Origin: Paracoccaceae bacterium
GTDB taxonomy: Bacteria > Pseudomonadota > Alphaproteobacteria > Rhodobacterales > Rhodobacteraceae
Assembly (NCBI GenBank): GCA_023254015.1
Contig: JALQYS010000354.1
Location: 1-7,062, forward strand
DNA: 7,062 nucleotides
Direction of reading: 5' to 3'
Shown: piece by piece, positions 6,303 to 7,062 of the stretch
How positions within the stretch are numbered: position 1 is the stretch's first letter
How the letters are laid out: each line of letters starts with the position of its first letter
The notes under the pieces: model-generated
The model's input: only the letters and a program-made list of their open reading frames with translations
What the model was told of the DNA's origin: nothing
Databases searched by the model: none
Position numbers and translations under genes: made by a program

Positions 6303-7062
6303 ATGTGCGCCTACAACTATGTCAACGGCCAGTCCTCGTGCGAAAGCAAGGAACTGCTGACCGACGTGCTGCGCGGTGACTGGGGCTTTACCGGCTATGT
6401 CCAGTCCGACTTTTTCGCGATGAAGAGCACGGTGCCGACCCTGGTCAATGGCATGGACCATGAAATGCCGGTTCCGCTGCACTGGACGCCCGAGAAGATC
6501 AAGGCCGCCCTGGCCAAGGGCGAGCTGACCGAAGCCCAGATCAACACCGCGCTGGAACGGCGTTACACCCAGGCGATCAAGCTGGGCATTCTCGACCGCA
6601 AGCTGGAACATGGCGAAATCGACTTTGCCGCTGGCGGGAAGAAGGCGCGCGAGATCGGGGGCAGGGGCGCGGTCCTGTTGCAGAACAACGGCGCTCTGCC
6701 GCTGTCGGCCGATCTCAAGTCGGTGGTGCTGATCGGCAAGGCCAGCCAGGTCTATGCCCAGCAGGCCGTGGCTGGCGGCGCCGTGGTTGGCGAACCGATG
6801 GGCGCGGGCGGCGGCAGTTCGGACGTGGTGCCGAACTACACCGTCACCCCGGTCGAGGGACTGCGCAAGTCCCTTTCGGCCACGGCCACGGTCAAGCTGA
6901 TCCTGGTCGACGACGACAATGCCACCGCCACTATCGACGGACGCAAGGTCAGCTTCGCCGAGGCGCTGGCTGAGGCTGGCAAGGCCCAGGCCGTGGTGTT
7001 GATGGCCGGCACCGTTGCCGAAGAAGGGGCGGACCGTGCAACCTTTACCGACGCGACCGGCA
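6303..7062 (+). CDS. Glycoside hydrolase family 3 (beta-glucosidase-like), truncated at 5' end, open at right edge
   Basis: GH3 enzymes remove terminal sugars (usually beta-glucosyl or beta-xylosyl) using an (alpha/beta)8 barrel and a following alpha/beta sandwich. The visible 253 codons begin with IMCAYNYVNGQSSC, pass through LLTDVLRGDWGFTGYVQSDFFAM (Asp36, nt 6408-6410, in the nucleophile SDF/SDW position), then the end of the barrel, the linker GAVLLQNNGALPL, and the second-domain core up to AGTVAEEGADRATF. In family members a Glu in or near this last EEG-DR segment can serve as acid/base. The normal N-terminal part of the barrel, some 250-300 residues with substrate-binding loops, is absent, and the sequence before the ATG does not supply it. 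There is no Shine-Dalgarno or signal peptide, so this copy is probably non-functional or an assembly joint. GH3 proteins of this type are frequent in sphingomonads; that origin is a guess. Similarity reaches back to about 6282. Confidence 0.85.
   Translation, partial: MCAYNYVNGQSSCESKELLTDVLRGDWGFTGYVQSDFFAMKSTVPTLVNGMDHEMPVPLHWTPEKIKAALAKGELTEAQINTALERRYTQAIKLGILDRKLEHGEIDFAAGGKKAREIGGRGAVLLQNNGALPLSADLKSVVLIGKASQVYAQQAVAGGAVVGEPMGAGGGSSDVVPNYTVTPVEGLRKSLSATATVKLILVDDDNATATIDGRKVSFAEALAEAGKAQAVVLMAGTVAEEGADRATFTDATG

Noticed and set aside
6264..6611. A 115-codon minus-strand open frame opposite the GH3 gene
   Set aside because: Most of it is the complement of conserved GH3 codons. Only its last few codons (AAVAPKP) could be a relic of a gene upstream of rppH, which cannot be supported from so few residues.

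Overview
The window is GC-rich DNA that reads like an alphaproteobacterium. The SMC protein, the LrgA/LrgB pair and the short RppH all have the sequence style of Rhodobacterales (Paracoccaceae-like). This placement is by eye only. No RNA gene, CRISPR array, insertion sequence or integrase is visible.

Layout: (1) 1-2818, minus strand: the N-terminal 939 codons of the chromosome-segregation ATPase SMC, running off the left edge, with a GTG start. (2) 2819-3027: a 209-bp gap holding a possible smc promoter, a 9-codon leader-like ORF and an inverted repeat. (3) 3028-4500, minus strand: a 490-aa RTX (nonapeptide-repeat) calcium-binding exoprotein with a probable C-terminal type I secretion signal and an N-terminal domain I do not recognise. 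(4) 4501-4656: a divergent control region. (5) 4657-5755, plus strand: lrgA and lrgB, overlapping by 8 nt, which encode a holin/antiholin-like membrane pair. (6) 5743-6222, minus strand: rppH, an RNA 5'-pyrophosphohydrolase, converging on lrgB with a 13-bp overlap. (7) 6223-6302: a junction zone. (8) 6303-7062, plus strand: the middle part of a family 3 glycoside hydrolase without its normal N-terminal half, open at the right edge.

The core genes (smc, rppH) are housekeeping. The lrgAB operon and the RTX gene share a divergent intergenic region and could be co-regulated. A secreted calcium-binding protein beside a murein-hydrolase/holin-type pair is suggestive of envelope or export functions, but no secretion ABC transporter is in view. 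The most unusual place is the boundary after rppH. The GH3 coding sequence begins abruptly inside its catalytic barrel next to a perfect GC hairpin, so it is either a recombination scar (pseudogene) or an assembly chimera. I see no convincing new multi-gene system here.
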